NCBI GenBank assembly: GCA_045614825.1
Contig: JAZLDO010000080.1
Coordinates: 1 to 29,298 of the forward strand
Direction of reading: 5' to 3'
From: Aphodosoma sp045614825
Lineage (GTDB): Bacteria > Bacteroidota > Bacteroidia > Bacteroidales > Paludibacteraceae
DNA length: 29,298 nucleotides
A model generated the notes under the pieces. It was not told the origin of the DNA and did no database searches. It saw only the letters and a list, made by a program, of their open reading frames with translations. How positions within the stretch are numbered: the stretch's first letter is position 1; the number at the start of each line of letters is the position of its first letter. Of the stretch, positions 8,000-15,644 are shown in pieces. Made by a program: the position numbers and the translations under genes.

Positions 8000-9472
8000 T
8001 TAAACTTCCCTAAGCTCTTCGCGGTCGTCGAAGTGGTGTTTTACGTCGCCAATGATTTGGTAGTTTTCGTGGCCTTTGCCTGCTACGAGCACCACGTCGC
8101 CTGCTTGTGCAAGCTGGCATGCTGTGCGGATGGCTTGACGGCGATCGACAATAACTAGTACGTTGCGCATTTCTTGTTGAGTCAATTCGGCAGTCATGTC
8201 GTCAAGTATAGCTTGTGGGTCTTCGTGACGTGGGTTGTCGCTTGTGAAGACGACTTTATCGCTACCTTTTATTGCCTCGCGCGCCATCATTGGGCGTTTG
8301 CCTTTGTCGCGATTGCCACCACAACCTACTACTGTAATTAATTGGCCTGCGCCATTGCGGATGTCGTTGATGGTGTCTATCACGTTGGTGAGTGCGTCGG
8401 GCGTATGGGCATAATCAACTATGGCTGTGAAGCCTTTTTGCATTTTCATCGATTCAAATCTGCCCGACACGGCTTTCGACATTGAGAGTATGCGCAATAC
8501 TTCTTCGGCATCGGCTCCAAGCGAAACTGCTGCTCCATAAACTGCTACAAGATTGTAGGCGTTGAATCGGCCTACGAATGGCATAAATACTTCGCGATCG
8601 CAAATGTTGAGCAACATGCCGTCGAAGGAGTTCTCTAAAATACGAGCTGTATAATCTGCCAAACTGCGCACGCTATAGGCCTTTTTGTCGGCTTTTGTGT
8701 TTTGCAACATCACCATGCCATTTTTGTCGTCGGCATTCACTATTGCAAATGCACCTTTTGGCAATTCATCAAAAAAGCGTTTTTTAGCTTTAAGATAGTT
8801 ATCAAATGTTTTGTGATAGTCGATATGGTCGCGTGTGAGGTTGGTGAATATGCCTCCTGCAAATCGCAAGCCTGCAATGCGGCGTTGGTCAACCGAGTGC
8901 GAACTAACCTCCATAAATGCATATTGACAGCCAGCTTCGACCATTTGAGCCAACAAAGCATTCAAAGCTACTGCATCAGGAGTTGTATGTGTCGATTCTA
9001 TCGCTTTGTCATCTACATAGTTGCATACAGTTGACAACAAACCTACTTTGTAGCCCAAAGCTCGGTGTAGTTGATATAATAATGTTGCAATTGTGGTTTT
9101 GCCATTTGTGCCTGTAACACCTACCAAAGTCAACTGTTCAGATGGTCGACCATAGTAGTTGCTCGCCATGCGACCTAATGCCTCTGCACTATCTTTAACA
9201 CGGACAATCACTACTTCATTAAATATTCCATTCAATTGTGCATTGTGCATTGTGCATTGTGCATTATCAAATTCCTCACAAACAACAACACTCGCTCCAG
9301 CCTCAATTGCCTTTGCTATATAATCGTGACCATCAACAGCAGTACCACGTGTAGCAACAAACATACTACCTGCGACTACCTTGCGAGAGTCAAATTCGAT
9401 ACTCTTAACTTCAACATCAGCAGAGACGACCTCTACTAATTCTACACCTTTAATAATTTCTGAAAGCAACAT
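8000..9472 (-). CDS. murE: UDP-MurNAc-tripeptide synthetase MurE (meso-DAP type)
   Basis: MurE adds the third stem residue to UDP-MurNAc-L-Ala-D-Glu. The 490-residue protein has the P-loop GTNGKTT with Lys125, the central-domain stretch FTNLTRDHIDYH, and the C-terminal motif DNPR (412-415). In this family DNPR selects meso-diaminopimelate, whereas lysine-adding enzymes differ there, so a DAP-type wall is inferred. Residues 69-80 (D-N-A-Q-C-T-M-H-N-A-Q) are encoded by heptamer array R9, inserted in a loop of the N-terminal domain where, from memory, Bacteroides MurE has a few unrelated residues. The frame stays open, so the enzyme is expected to be functional. Confidence 0.96.
   Translation of the reverse strand: MLLSEIIKGVELVEVVSADVEVKSIEFDSRKVVAGSMFVATRGTAVDGHDYIAKAIEAGASVVVCEEFDNAQCTMHNAQLNGIFNEVVIVRVKDSAEALGRMASNYYGRPSEQLTLVGVTGTNGKTTIATLLYQLHRALGYKVGLLSTVCNYVDDKAIESTHTTPDAVALNALLAQMVEAGCQYAFMEVSSHSVDQRRIAGLRFAGGIFTNLTRDHIDYHKTFDNYLKAKKRFFDELPKGAFAIVNADDKNGMVMLQNTKADKKAYSVRSLADYTARILENSFDGMLLNICDREVFMPFVGRFNAYNLVAVYGAAVSLGADAEEVLRILSMSKAVSGRFESMKMQKGFTAIVDYAHTPDALTNVIDTINDIRNGAGQLITVVGCGGNRDKGKRPMMAREAIKGSDKVVFTSDNPRHEDPQAILDDMTAELTQQEMRNVLVIVDRRQAIRTACQLAQAGDVVLVAGKGHENYQIIGDVKHHFDDREELREV
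9233..9267. repeat. Heptamer array R9 inside murE
   Basis: Four exact GTGCATT units with flanking partial units, in frame within murE. A run of the same length and sequence occurs inside the radical SAM gene (R22) and upstream of miaA (R24). Confidence 0.9.
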
Positions 9473-9479
9473 TTTATTT

Positions 9480-9546
9480 AGTGTTTAGTTATTAGTTAGT
9501 AATTAATAATGAAGAATATACCCTACTACCTGCTCCCTACTCCTTA
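9480..9546. repeat. Heptamer arrays R10 (PBP-murE junction)
   Basis: Two runs fill this gap: TAGTTAT/TAGTTAG units at 9480-9512 and CCCTACT/CTGCTCC-type units at 9519-9546. The TAA stop of the PBP gene (9544-9546) is the last triplet of the second run. Confidence 0.75.
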
Positions 9547-11664
9547 TCGAAGTGTTAACACGATAGTAGAACCTTTCACTATATTTTGCCCATTAAGGAT
9601 AGATTGTCGAATCACTCTTCCTTTGCCATATAACTGAACGTGCATACCACAACTCTCCAAAAGATAAACAGCATCTGCTGCACCCATACCCACTACATTT
9701 GGCACTAAATTATCTAATACCGGACGTGCACTAGCCACCAACTCATCATATTCTGTAGATTTTGACAATGAAATCCAATCTGATTTGTCTTTTTGATAGT
9801 CTAAATCCAATTCATCCATAGCCTCTTCAACCAACTTTCTTGAACCCGCCTTTATTCGTGGTAAGTTATATGGTTGAATTGAGTCGCCTTTCCAACGCTC
9901 TAAATCTGCTAAATCTTTATCATACTCTTGCGCATAGATACGTTCTGCCACTTTTTTGAATACATCACCACACATAAACGCGGCAGCTGGTGCCATCTGT
10001 GGCTCTTTCACTACAACTATACACGAATACATTGGCTTATCAGATGGAAAATAACCACAAAAACTCACTTGGTGTTTTGTTACCCCACCTTGACCATATC
10101 CCAACTGCGCAGTACCTGTTTTGCCGGCAATGCCAAATTCGTCTGATTTGTTAGTTTTAGCTGTTCCATACTCAATCACACCCTCCAACATGCCTTGTAC
10201 TTTCTTCAAAGTCGAAGCTTTACAAATACTTGAATTTATAACCTCAGGACTATTTTTCAACACTACATGTCCATCACGACGAATCTCTTTTACAATATAC
10301 GGACGCATCATCTTTCCGCCATTCGCTATTGCATTATAAAAATTCAACGTATAAATAGGTGGTACCTGAACCGTATAGCCAATTGACATCCAAGGCAAAG
10401 TCACTCCACTCCAACTCTTACTCTTTGGCGTTGGTATGGTTGGCGTTGCTGTTCCGGGTATTCCCAATTCCAATCTATCAGCGAATCCAGTAGCTCTCAC
10501 TGCGTCAATGAATTTCATCGGGTCGTTCTTATAATACTCATCAATAATCCTACTCACCCCTACGTTACTCGATTGAGCCAATATCCCTGCGACCGACAAA
10601 GTATCATACCCTCCTTTACGCCAGTTATGGTCAGTCATCTTACTTTTATGGAACATCCAAACACCATGATTCAAATTAACAGTATCAGCCGTATCACAAA
10701 CATTATGATCCAAAGCCACCATCAAACTCATAGTCTTAAACGTAGAACCTGGCTCCGACAAATCCGCCACTGCCATATTCCAACCCTCTGTATAACTACC
10801 ATCTCCACATCGTTGCAAATTAACCATTGCCTTAATCTCTCCCGTTTTCACCTCCATCAACACCAAACATGCATTCTTTGCCTTTATAACATCCAACTTC
10901 TCACGCAACACTGTTTCGGCTATATCTTGCATCTCAATATCTATCGTTGTATAAATATCCGCACCGCGTTTAGCTGCTTTCTCCTCGACAAACACCCACC
11001 GGTCAGTTCCTACCAAATGCCCCTTCGATAAACCTGGCTCGCCAGCTAACAACGAATCATATGCCAATTCTAAACCATATTTACCTCGTCCTCCACTACC
11101 ATAAATATCTCCTATCGTACGATTTGCCAACGACCCATACAAATTTTCTCTATTTGCGAATTCTTCCGCAAAAAATCCACTCTTATATTTCCCAGCCCTA
11201 AACAATGGAAATTCTTTAATCTCCATCAAGTCGATATACGACACCTTTTTAGGATACAACTTCAATCTTCTATTAGGCTTAACAAAACCGGCATCTATCA
11301 TCCGACGATACTCTTGTGGTGTTTTATCTCCAAATTTTCGCGACAAACAGATACACAACGAATCTATATTCTCTTGATAACGCTTCCTTCCTTTAGCTGT
11401 TTTATATGCATCTATACCCAAATCCATGTACAACGAATAATATGGTATAGTCGCCGTAATCAAATTACCATCAGCATCATACATATTTCCACGCTCTGGT
11501 ATCTCAACCCTATCCTTACGTTCCAACTTTGCCGCTTCTGCCAACCAATCTGCTCTATCAATAGTCATGACACGCAACATCTGTAGCACTGCCGCTAAAA
11601 AAAGCATTGCCACGACTATGTACACAATGGTAAAACGATTTACTATAGATTTTCTTAATGCCAT
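9544..11664 (-). CDS. ftsI: Division-specific penicillin-binding protein (FtsI/PBP3-like, PASTA domain)
   Basis: This class B PBP cross-links septal peptidoglycan and pairs with FtsW. The 706-residue protein has an N-terminal membrane anchor (about 13-31), a dimerisation/pedestal domain, and a transpeptidase domain with all three active-site motifs: S307-T-F-K310, S365-S-N367 and K515-T-G517. A single C-terminal PASTA domain (about 650-706, beginning VPNVVGMGAADAV) ends the protein; PASTA-bearing division PBPs are usual in Bacteroidetes. The gene lies between the FtsL-like gene and murE as in other dcw clusters. Its stop codon is provided by the edge of heptamer array R10. Some annotators would call it Spo VD-like because of the PASTA domain, but the context supports FtsI. 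Confidence 0.94.
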   Translation of the reverse strand: MALRKSIVNRFTIVYIVVAMLFLAAVLQMLRVMTIDRADWLAEAAKLERKDRVEIPERGNMYDADGNLITATIPYYSLYMDLGIDAYKTAKGRKRYQENIDSLCICLSRKFGDKTPQEYRRMIDAGFVKPNRRLKLYPKKVSYIDLMEIKEFPLFRAGKYKSGFFAEEFANRENLYGSLANRTIGDIYGSGGRGKYGLELAYDSLLAGEPGLSKGHLVGTDRWVFVEEKAAKRGADIYTTIDIEMQDIAETVLREKLDVIKAKNACLVLMEVKTGEIKAMVNLQRCGDGSYTEGWNMAVADLSEPGSTFKTMSLMVALDHNVCDTADTVNLNHGVWMFHKSKMTDHNWRKGGYDTLSVAGILAQSSNVGVSRIIDEYYKNDPMKFIDAVRATGFADRLELGIPGTATPTIPTPKSKSWSGVTLPWMSIGYTVQVPPIYTLNFYNAIANGGKMMRPYIVKEIRRDGHVVLKNSPEVINSSICKASTLKKVQGMLEGVIEYGTAKTNKSDEFGIAGKTGTAQLGYGQGGVTKHQVSFCGYFPSDKPMYSCIVVVKEPQMAPAAAFMCGDVFKKVAERIYAQEYDKDLADLERWKGDSIQPYNLPRIKAGSRKLVEEAMDELDLDYQKDKSDWISLSKSTEYDELVASARPVLDNLVPNVVGMGAADAVYLLESCGMHVQLYGKGRVIRQSILNGQNIVKGSTIVLTLR

Positions 11665-11667
11665 ATT

Positions 11668-11718
11668 TATTTAGTTACTAGTTTGTAGTTAGTAGTTAAT
11701 ATTCCTCATTCCTCAATT
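11668..11718. repeat. Heptamer arrays R11 (ftsL-PBP junction)
   Basis: TAGTTAC/TAGTTTG/TAGTTAG units are followed by TCCTCAT units, all in period 7. The TGA stop of the FtsL-like gene (11706-11708) lies inside the second run, and the last two Glu codons of that protein are also repeat-coded. Confidence 0.75.
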
Positions 11719-12110
11719 ATTACAATCGGTTTTGCTGTCTCTTCCAAATCACTCCCATGAATCTTCAACGCCTCTATTATCATTGTGCGACGTCCCGCCT
11801 GTTTAACCTCTTTCGAAATCGTAAGCGAACGATAACGCAAATCAACCACTTCACTACGCAATCTCGCAATCTCACGCAACTCTCGTTCATACAAAAATCT
11901 GTTATTTATGTAAACCAGCGACAAAACAAAAATCAACAATACATACAAATATTGCTTCTGAACCGTCTCCTTCAAGAAAACATCCCCAGCAACAAACTCC
12001 CTAACCAATGTAATCACACTGGATTTATCATCATCCGAATCTACAATAGTAGGCTTCAGTTGCACATTTCCTTGATTTTGTTTGAACTTAAATAAATTCA
12101 CGTTATTCAA
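11706..12110 (-). CDS. ftsL: FtsL-like divisome membrane protein
   Basis: This 134-residue protein has a charged cytoplasmic N-terminus of about 50 residues, one transmembrane helix (about 53-72, LYVLLIFVLSLVYI), then a short heptad-patterned segment (RELREIARLRSEVVDLRYRS) suited to a coiled coil with FtsB- or DivIC-like partners. FtsL sequences are poorly conserved; the call rests on size, topology and its position between rsmH and the PBP gene, the invariant place of ftsL in dcw clusters. The final residues EE and the stop lie in heptamer array R11. Confidence 0.8.
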   Translation of the reverse strand: MNNVNLFKFKQNQGNVQLKPTIVDSDDDKSSVITLVREFVAGDVFLKETVQKQYLYVLLIFVLSLVYINNRFLYERELREIARLRSEVVDLRYRSLTISKEVKQAGRRTMIIEALKIHGSDLEETAKPIVIIEE

Positions 12111-12200
12111 TTAATAATTAAAAATTAACAATTAAAAATTAGACCAGAAGCTAAAAACTCCTTACTCCCTACTCCCTACTCCCTATTCCTTACTCCCTAT
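12108..12200. repeat. Heptamer arrays R12 (rsmH-ftsL junction)
   Basis: An AT-rich run (AATTAAA/AATTAAC units) at 12108-12145 is followed by CCCTACT/CCTTACT units at 12157-12200. The second run encodes the last residues of RsmH (GSKE) and its TAG stop at 12183-12185. Confidence 0.75.
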
Positions 12201-13097
12201 CCTAAGTTTCGCCGACCTTGCCCTAGGATTTCTCTCCACCTCCTCTTCCGACGCCACTATCACTTTATTATTCACTGCTTGCATCGGAGCTATAACACGA
12301 CCATAAAAATCCTTCTCTTGCTTACCCTCACAATTACCCGTCTTAATAAAATTCTTCACCAATCTATCTTCCAATGAATGATATGTCATCACCACCAATC
12401 GCCCATCTTCAGTCAACACCTCTGGCACTTGTGCCAACATCTCCTTCAACACATCCATCTCATGATTCACCTCTATTCTCAACGCCTGAAACACCTTCGC
12501 CAAATCTTTCTTCTCACGCTCGTGTTTAAAAAATGGTTTCACCACATCCATAAATCTCGCTATATCCGCAAACTCCTCATCCCCCCTCGCCTTCACTATC
12601 GCCTTTGCCAATTTTCTAGCCTGTTGCAATTCACCATAAAAATAGAACACATTCGCCAACTCCTCTTCACTATATTCATTCAACACATCCGCTGCCGTTT
12701 TCCCCGCTGCCGTATTCATACGCATATCCAACTGTCCCTCAAAGCGAAACGAAAAACCTCGAGTCTCATCATCCAAGTGATGCGAACTAACACCAAGGTC
12801 AGCCAATATACCATCAACCTTCTCTACTCCATAATATTTCAAAAAGTTCTTCAAATATCTAAAATTACTCCTAACAAAAGTAAATCGCTCGTCATCAAAA
12901 GCATTTTTCGCCGCATCCAAATCTTGATCAAACGAATACAAATGCCCCTCAGAACCCAATCGTTCCAATATCGCACGCGAATGACCACCACCACCAAAAG
13001 TCAAATCAACATAAACCCCATTAGGCTTAATATTTAAACCATCCAAACACTCCGCCAACATAACTGGCACATGATATGTAGTTAATTCAGTATTCAT
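12183..13097 (-). CDS. rsmH: 16S rRNA (cytosine-1402-N4)-methyltransferase RsmH
   Basis: RsmH (formerly MraW) methylates N4 of C1402 in the 16S rRNA decoding centre using S-adenosylmethionine. The 304-residue protein shows HVPVMLAECL at the N-terminus, the SAM-binding loop DLTFGGGGHS (31-40), GILADLGVSSHHLDD, and the C-terminal VMTYHSLEDRLVK and NPRARSAKLR signatures. Length is normal. It is the second gene of the dcw cluster, downstream of mraZ across array R13. The final five residues (IGSKE) come from heptamer array R12, replacing the usual short C-terminal tail. Confidence 0.97.
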   Translation of the reverse strand: MNTELTTYHVPVMLAECLDGLNIKPNGVYVDLTFGGGGHSRAILERLGSEGHLYSFDQDLDAAKNAFDDERFTFVRSNFRYLKNFLKYYGVEKVDGILADLGVSSHHLDDETRGFSFRFEGQLDMRMNTAAGKTAADVLNEYSEEELANVFYFYGELQQARKLAKAIVKARGDEEFADIARFMDVVKPFFKHEREKKDLAKVFQALRIEVNHEMDVLKEMLAQVPEVLTEDGRLVVMTYHSLEDRLVKNFIKTGNCEGKQEKDFYGRVIAPMQAVNNKVIVASEEEVERNPRARSAKLRIGSKE

Positions 13098-13146
13098 AAA
13101 ATTCTATTTATAATCAATCCAACAATAAACTAACAACACTAGACAC

Positions 13147-13228
13147 ATTCTCAATTCTCAATTCCCAATTCTCAATTCCCAATTCCCAATTCTCAATTCT
13201 CAATTCTCAATTCTTAATTCCCAATTCA
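13147..13228. repeat. Heptamer array R13 (mraZ-rsmH junction)
   Basis: About eleven units of CAATTCT/CAATTCC in period 7, one of the longest arrays in the window, ending exactly at the TGA stop of mraZ (13226-13228). Confidence 0.9.
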
Positions 13229-13672
13229 CTTTCCTCCCAACTGCTTCATTCTCTCTGCTAACGACACCCTCGTTGCAAACTTCGCCTCATACGCCTCTTT
13301 ACTCCACAACGCAATTCTATCAACCATACCCACAAACACCACATCACTACTCAACCCCAATCTCGCTTGCAAACGCTTCGGCATCAACACACGCCCTTGT
13401 GCATCAAAATCCAAAATCTCAGCATCCCCCACAAACTGCATCAACAACATCTGATCATCCGGATCCCACTCATTCAACTTCGACTGCAACTCCACAACTT
13501 GCTTATTCCAAACACTCTCAGGATAAACCACAAGATACTTCTCATCAGCCTCCATTCTCACCACAACACGCTCCCTATCCTCTTCCGAGAACACTTTTCG
13601 GAACACAGATGGCACAAACACGCGACCTTTTGCGTCTAACTTAGCATCTATTTTACCAAGAAATGTTTTCAT
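13226..13672 (-). CDS. mraZ: Transcriptional regulator MraZ
   Basis: MraZ is the DNA-binding regulator that heads dcw clusters and, where studied, represses its own operon by binding TGGGN direct repeats. The 148-residue protein has two AbrB-like swapped-hairpin domains, each with the conserved turn DAKGRV (13-18) and DAQGRV (90-95). It is the first gene of the minus-strand cluster. A leader of about 100 nt lies between the predicted transcription start and the ATG at 13672. Two TGGGG boxes stand upstream at 13802-13816, consistent with autoregulation. The stop codon coincides with the edge of array R13. Confidence 0.95.
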   Translation of the reverse strand: MKTFLGKIDAKLDAKGRVFVPSVFRKVFSEEDRERVVVRMEADEKYLVVYPESVWNKQVVELQSKLNEWDPDDQMLLMQFVGDAEILDFDAQGRVLMPKRLQARLGLSSDVVFVGMVDRIALWSKEAYEAKFATRVSLAERMKQLGGK

Positions 13673-13727
13673 AACTATATATCATTTATTGTTAACTATC
13701 AAATATTTACATCATAAAAACCACACC

Positions 13728-13766
13728 CTAACTCTCAACTTCCAACACTCAACTCTCAACTCTTTC
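13728..13766. repeat. Heptamer array R14 (mraZ leader)
   Basis: Units of the type AACTCTC/AACTTCC/AACACTC in period 7, placed within the predicted 5' leader of the dcw transcript. Confidence 0.75.
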
Positions 13767-13776
13767 AATTACGATG

Positions 13777-13784
13777 TAAAATTA
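13777..13784 (-). promoter_or_regulatory. Probable -7 box of the dcw promoter
   Basis: The minus strand reads TAATTTTA, one base off the Bacteroidetes consensus TAnnTTTG, and would place the transcript start near 13770. No good TTTG is found at the -33 position, which is instead occupied by the TGGGG boxes. Confidence 0.4.
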
Positions 13785-13801
13785 CAAAAAAAATTTCAAT
13801 T

Positions 13802-13816
13802 CCCCACCATTCCCCA
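13802..13816 (-). promoter_or_regulatory. Probable MraZ operator (two TGGGN boxes)
   Basis: The minus strand reads TGGGGAATGGTGGGG: two TGGGN boxes separated by 5 nt, hence 10 nt start to start. This is the arrangement described for MraZ boxes upstream of mraZ in E. coli, which has three. Here a third box in register is not visible. The site lies about 20-40 bp upstream of the predicted start, over the -33 region, which fits repression. Confidence 0.65.
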
Positions 13817-14205
13817 CCAAAAAAGTTATTAACAAGTTACTAACACTCATTATCAGTAACTTAAACAATAAACAAACATAAGACATTTTAACTACATAAA
13901 ATACTATAAGACAATCAATTAAGCACATAATTTATTCCAAGTGGTGCAAAATCCCACAAAAGGATAAAAACTACCCTAAAATCACACTTTTCTAACAACA
14001 CCATTCAAACGCTATATCATCAACAAAAATCAACCCACAACAAACAAACACTCAAAGCACCATTTCCCTAACAAACAGCAACCCTCTTCATAGGATAACC
14101 CTACCCTCTCCCTATCCATTCTTCACCCTTACCTCCGATTTCAAAAACACAACTTACAGCAACAAATTAAAGTTAAATAAAACTAAACCAAAAAATTTAC
14201 TCCAA
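13817..14205. other. Intergenic gap with no recognised gene
   Basis: No ORF or RNA gene is recognisable here. The plus strand is strikingly poor in G. One short inverted repeat, AGTTACT (13835-13841) with AGTAACT (13855-13861), could form a hairpin with a 13-nt loop. The gap separates the minus-strand dcw operon from plus-strand transcription starting near 14249. Confidence 0.5.
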
Positions 14206-14210
14206 AACAT

Positions 14211-14241
14211 TTTGTACTTTCAACAAAAAGTCGTAACTTTG
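14211..14241 (+). promoter_or_regulatory. Bacteroidetes-type promoter
   Basis: TTTG at 14211-14214, 19 nt, then TAACTTTG at 14234-14241. The sequence around the -7 box (GTAACTTTGCATCG) is shared with the promoters of tRNA-Gln and tRNA-Pro in this window, suggesting a strong stable-RNA-type promoter. Confidence 0.75.
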
Positions 14242-14248
14242 CATCGTG

Positions 14249-14325
14249 TTTTTCATGGTATTAGATTTAAGGTTAAAAAAAAGATTGTGGTAGCCGCGAC
14301 GGCTGCCCTTTCTTGTTTTTAGACA
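14249..14325 (+). ncRNA. Candidate small RNA or leader RNA with terminal hairpin
   Basis: Downstream of a strong promoter there is no ORF but a segment reading CATGGTATTAGATTTAAGG, then a GC-rich hairpin (GGTAGCCG, loop CGA, CGGCTGCC; 14289-14307) and a T-rich tract, as expected of a short terminated transcript. I have the impression that similar segments recur in Bacteroidales genomes but cannot verify it. It could instead be an attenuating leader for the Gate-domain gene at 14480. Confidence 0.45.
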
Positions 14326-14340
14326 ACACTTTTTTCAATT

Positions 14341-14415
14341 TTTGCGATAAGCGAAAACAAAAACAAACTTGTTTGAGTTATGCCGAGCGAAGCAAAAATC
14401 ATTAGCGAAGCTAAT
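14341..14415 (+). repeat. Structured head element, copy A
   Basis: A 75-nt element with conserved core CAAACTTGTTTGAGTTATGC. An outer stem pairs TTTTTGC with GCAAAAA, an inner hairpin pairs CAAA with TTTG, and a trailing hairpin is TTAGC-GAA-GCTAA. It aligns without gaps through the core to copy B (27487-27563) and to the complement of copy C (23890-23968). Like them it is followed directly by a heptamer array. Confidence 0.8.
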
Positions 14416-14478
14416 AATGCATAATGCACAATGCTCAATTAAATCATTCCTCACCCCTAACTCCTCATTCCTCATTCA
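14413..14478. repeat. Heptamer arrays R15 (tail of head copy A)
   Basis: ATGCATA/ATGCACA units (14413-14441) follow the head, then TCCTCAT/CCCTAAC units (14446-14478) run up to the ATG of the Gate-domain gene. Confidence 0.75.
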
Positions 14479-14479
14479 A

Positions 14480-15391
14480 ATGATTCTCCGCAACGCCCTA
14501 AAAACCGCCCTTTGGATTATACGAATCATAATCCCTGTCTCATTTGTAGTTACTCTACTCGATTTCTACGGCATAATCGAATGGCTCTCTCTATATACTG
14601 CACCTCTTTTCCGCCTCATCGGACTCCAAGGCAACGCAGCTATTGTCTATTTTTCATCACTCTTCCTCCCTCTCTACGCTCCTATTGCCATCATTGCCAC
14701 CCTCCCCCTATCCCTTCGCGAAATCACTATCCTTGCATTGATGTGCCTCATTACACACAACCTACCCATCGAATGCGCTGTCCAACGCCGTTCTGGCACT
14801 CCCTTTTGGCAAACTCTCATCATCCGACTTACTTTCAGTATACTCGGAGGTATTCTCCTCAACCTCATCCTCCCCGAATCTCTCACATTGTTAGATAATT
14901 CTACAACAAACACAACAGAAGTGTATGACAAATCTCAATTCTCAACTCTAAATTCTCAATTACTAAACTGGCTCACCAACACTATATCACTTTGCATCAA
15001 AATCATACTAATCATCACTGCCCTAATGTATGGTCAATTCCTCTTAAAGCGTTATGGCATAATCAATAAAATAGCACGCCCACTTGCTCCACTCATGCGC
15101 CTTTGCGGACTCCAACCCAGCAGTGCATTCCTATGGCTCGTGGCTCAAATCGTAGGCCTCACCTACGGAGCTGGCATCATGGCACAAGAAATAGAAGAGT
15201 CTGGCGCCGACCGCGAAGAGCTTCATCGCATCAACCTCCACATCTCCGTCAACCACTCCCTCATCGAAGACACTGCTATATTCTGCATGCTCGGTGTCGC
15301 ATGGTATTTCCTCATAATTCCACGCCTCATATTCGCCATCATCATAGTCCAAACATATAATTTAGTTAAAAGAAATTTTTATTTAACATAA
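14480..15391 (+). CDS. Gate-domain (nucleoside recognition) membrane protein, SpmA/SpmB-like
   Basis: This 303-residue, strongly hydrophobic protein has two homologous-looking halves, each with the pattern of Gate/nucleoside-recognition domains seen in SpmA, SpmB and nucleoside transporters: a PLFRLIGLQGNAAIVYFSSLF segment (about residues 40-60) and a C-terminal PLMRLCGLQPSSAFLWLVAQ segment. Substrate and role are unknown. The frame stays open upstream to 14369, but those 37 codons are entirely head-element and heptamer sequence, so the ATG at 14480 (MILRNALKTALW) is preferred. Residues 152-163, between the two halves, are encoded by heptamer array R16. The preceding candidate RNA and promoter may drive it. 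Confidence 0.8.
   Translation: MILRNALKTALWIIRIIIPVSFVVTLLDFYGIIEWLSLYTAPLFRLIGLQGNAAIVYFSSLFLPLYAPIAIIATLPLSLREITILALMCLITHNLPIECAVQRRSGTPFWQTLIIRLTFSILGGILLNLILPESLTLLDNSTTNTTEVYDKSQFSTLNSQLLNWLTNTISLCIKIILIITALMYGQFLLKRYGIINKIARPLAPLMRLCGLQPSSAFLWLVAQIVGLTYGAGIMAQEIEESGADREELHRINLHISVNHSLIEDTAIFCMLGVAWYFLIIPRLIFAIIIVQTYNLVKRNFYLT
14932..14966. repeat. Heptamer array R16 inside the Gate-domain gene
   Basis: AATTCTC/AACTCTA units in period 7 in frame, encoding FSTLNSQLL in the linker between the two membrane halves. Confidence 0.75.
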
Positions 15392-15609
15392 GTACATATT
15401 TTTATATTTATATACTTACAACTAACAATCTGTATTTTATAATTTTGAAAGGACAACTACTTTTTCAAATACAAACCCTAAATCATAAACTACTTTTGTA
15501 CAGACGCAATATATTATTTCTTTACTCTTTAATTCCAAGGCTTGTACTTAAAAAAAACATACAACCATCTTTCTTTATTCAAAAACAAATAAACTATTCA
15601 TCCCAAAAA
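15392..15609. other. AT-rich gap between Gate-domain and DUF454 genes
   Basis: No ORF or RNA gene was recognised. A half-site ACAGACGCAATAT near 15500 resembles the left arm of the GAGACGCAATATT hairpin at 27420 but has no matching right arm. Confidence 0.4.
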
Positions 15610-15617
15610 TAATTTTG
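15610..15617 (+). promoter_or_regulatory. Possible -7 box for the DUF454 gene
   Basis: TAATTTTG matches TAnnTTTG and sits about 28 nt before the ATG at 15645. No TTTG is seen at the expected upstream distance, so support is partial. Confidence 0.35.
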
Positions 15618-15644
15618 TACTTATGTTAAAAATCAAATAAAACA

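Noticed and set aside
12378..13037. Long plus-strand frame opposite rsmH (219 codons) and similar frames opposite the PBP gene
   Set aside because: They are antisense shadows of well-conserved genes, with low-complexity His/Gln/Thr-rich translations and no family motifs.
1..13672. Missing murF and ddl in the dcw cluster as a gene-loss signal
   Set aside because: From what I know of Bacteroidetes, these genes usually lie elsewhere in the chromosome, so their absence here is not informative.
14341..14415. Head element as an insertion-sequence end
   Set aside because: No transposase gene or terminal target duplication was seen near any of the three copies, and the covarying stems fit a folded RNA or hairpin better.
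14369..14479. Longer N-terminus for the Gate-domain protein
   Set aside because: The extra 37 codons are made entirely of the head element and heptamer arrays, and the ATG at 14480 begins the membrane protein directly.
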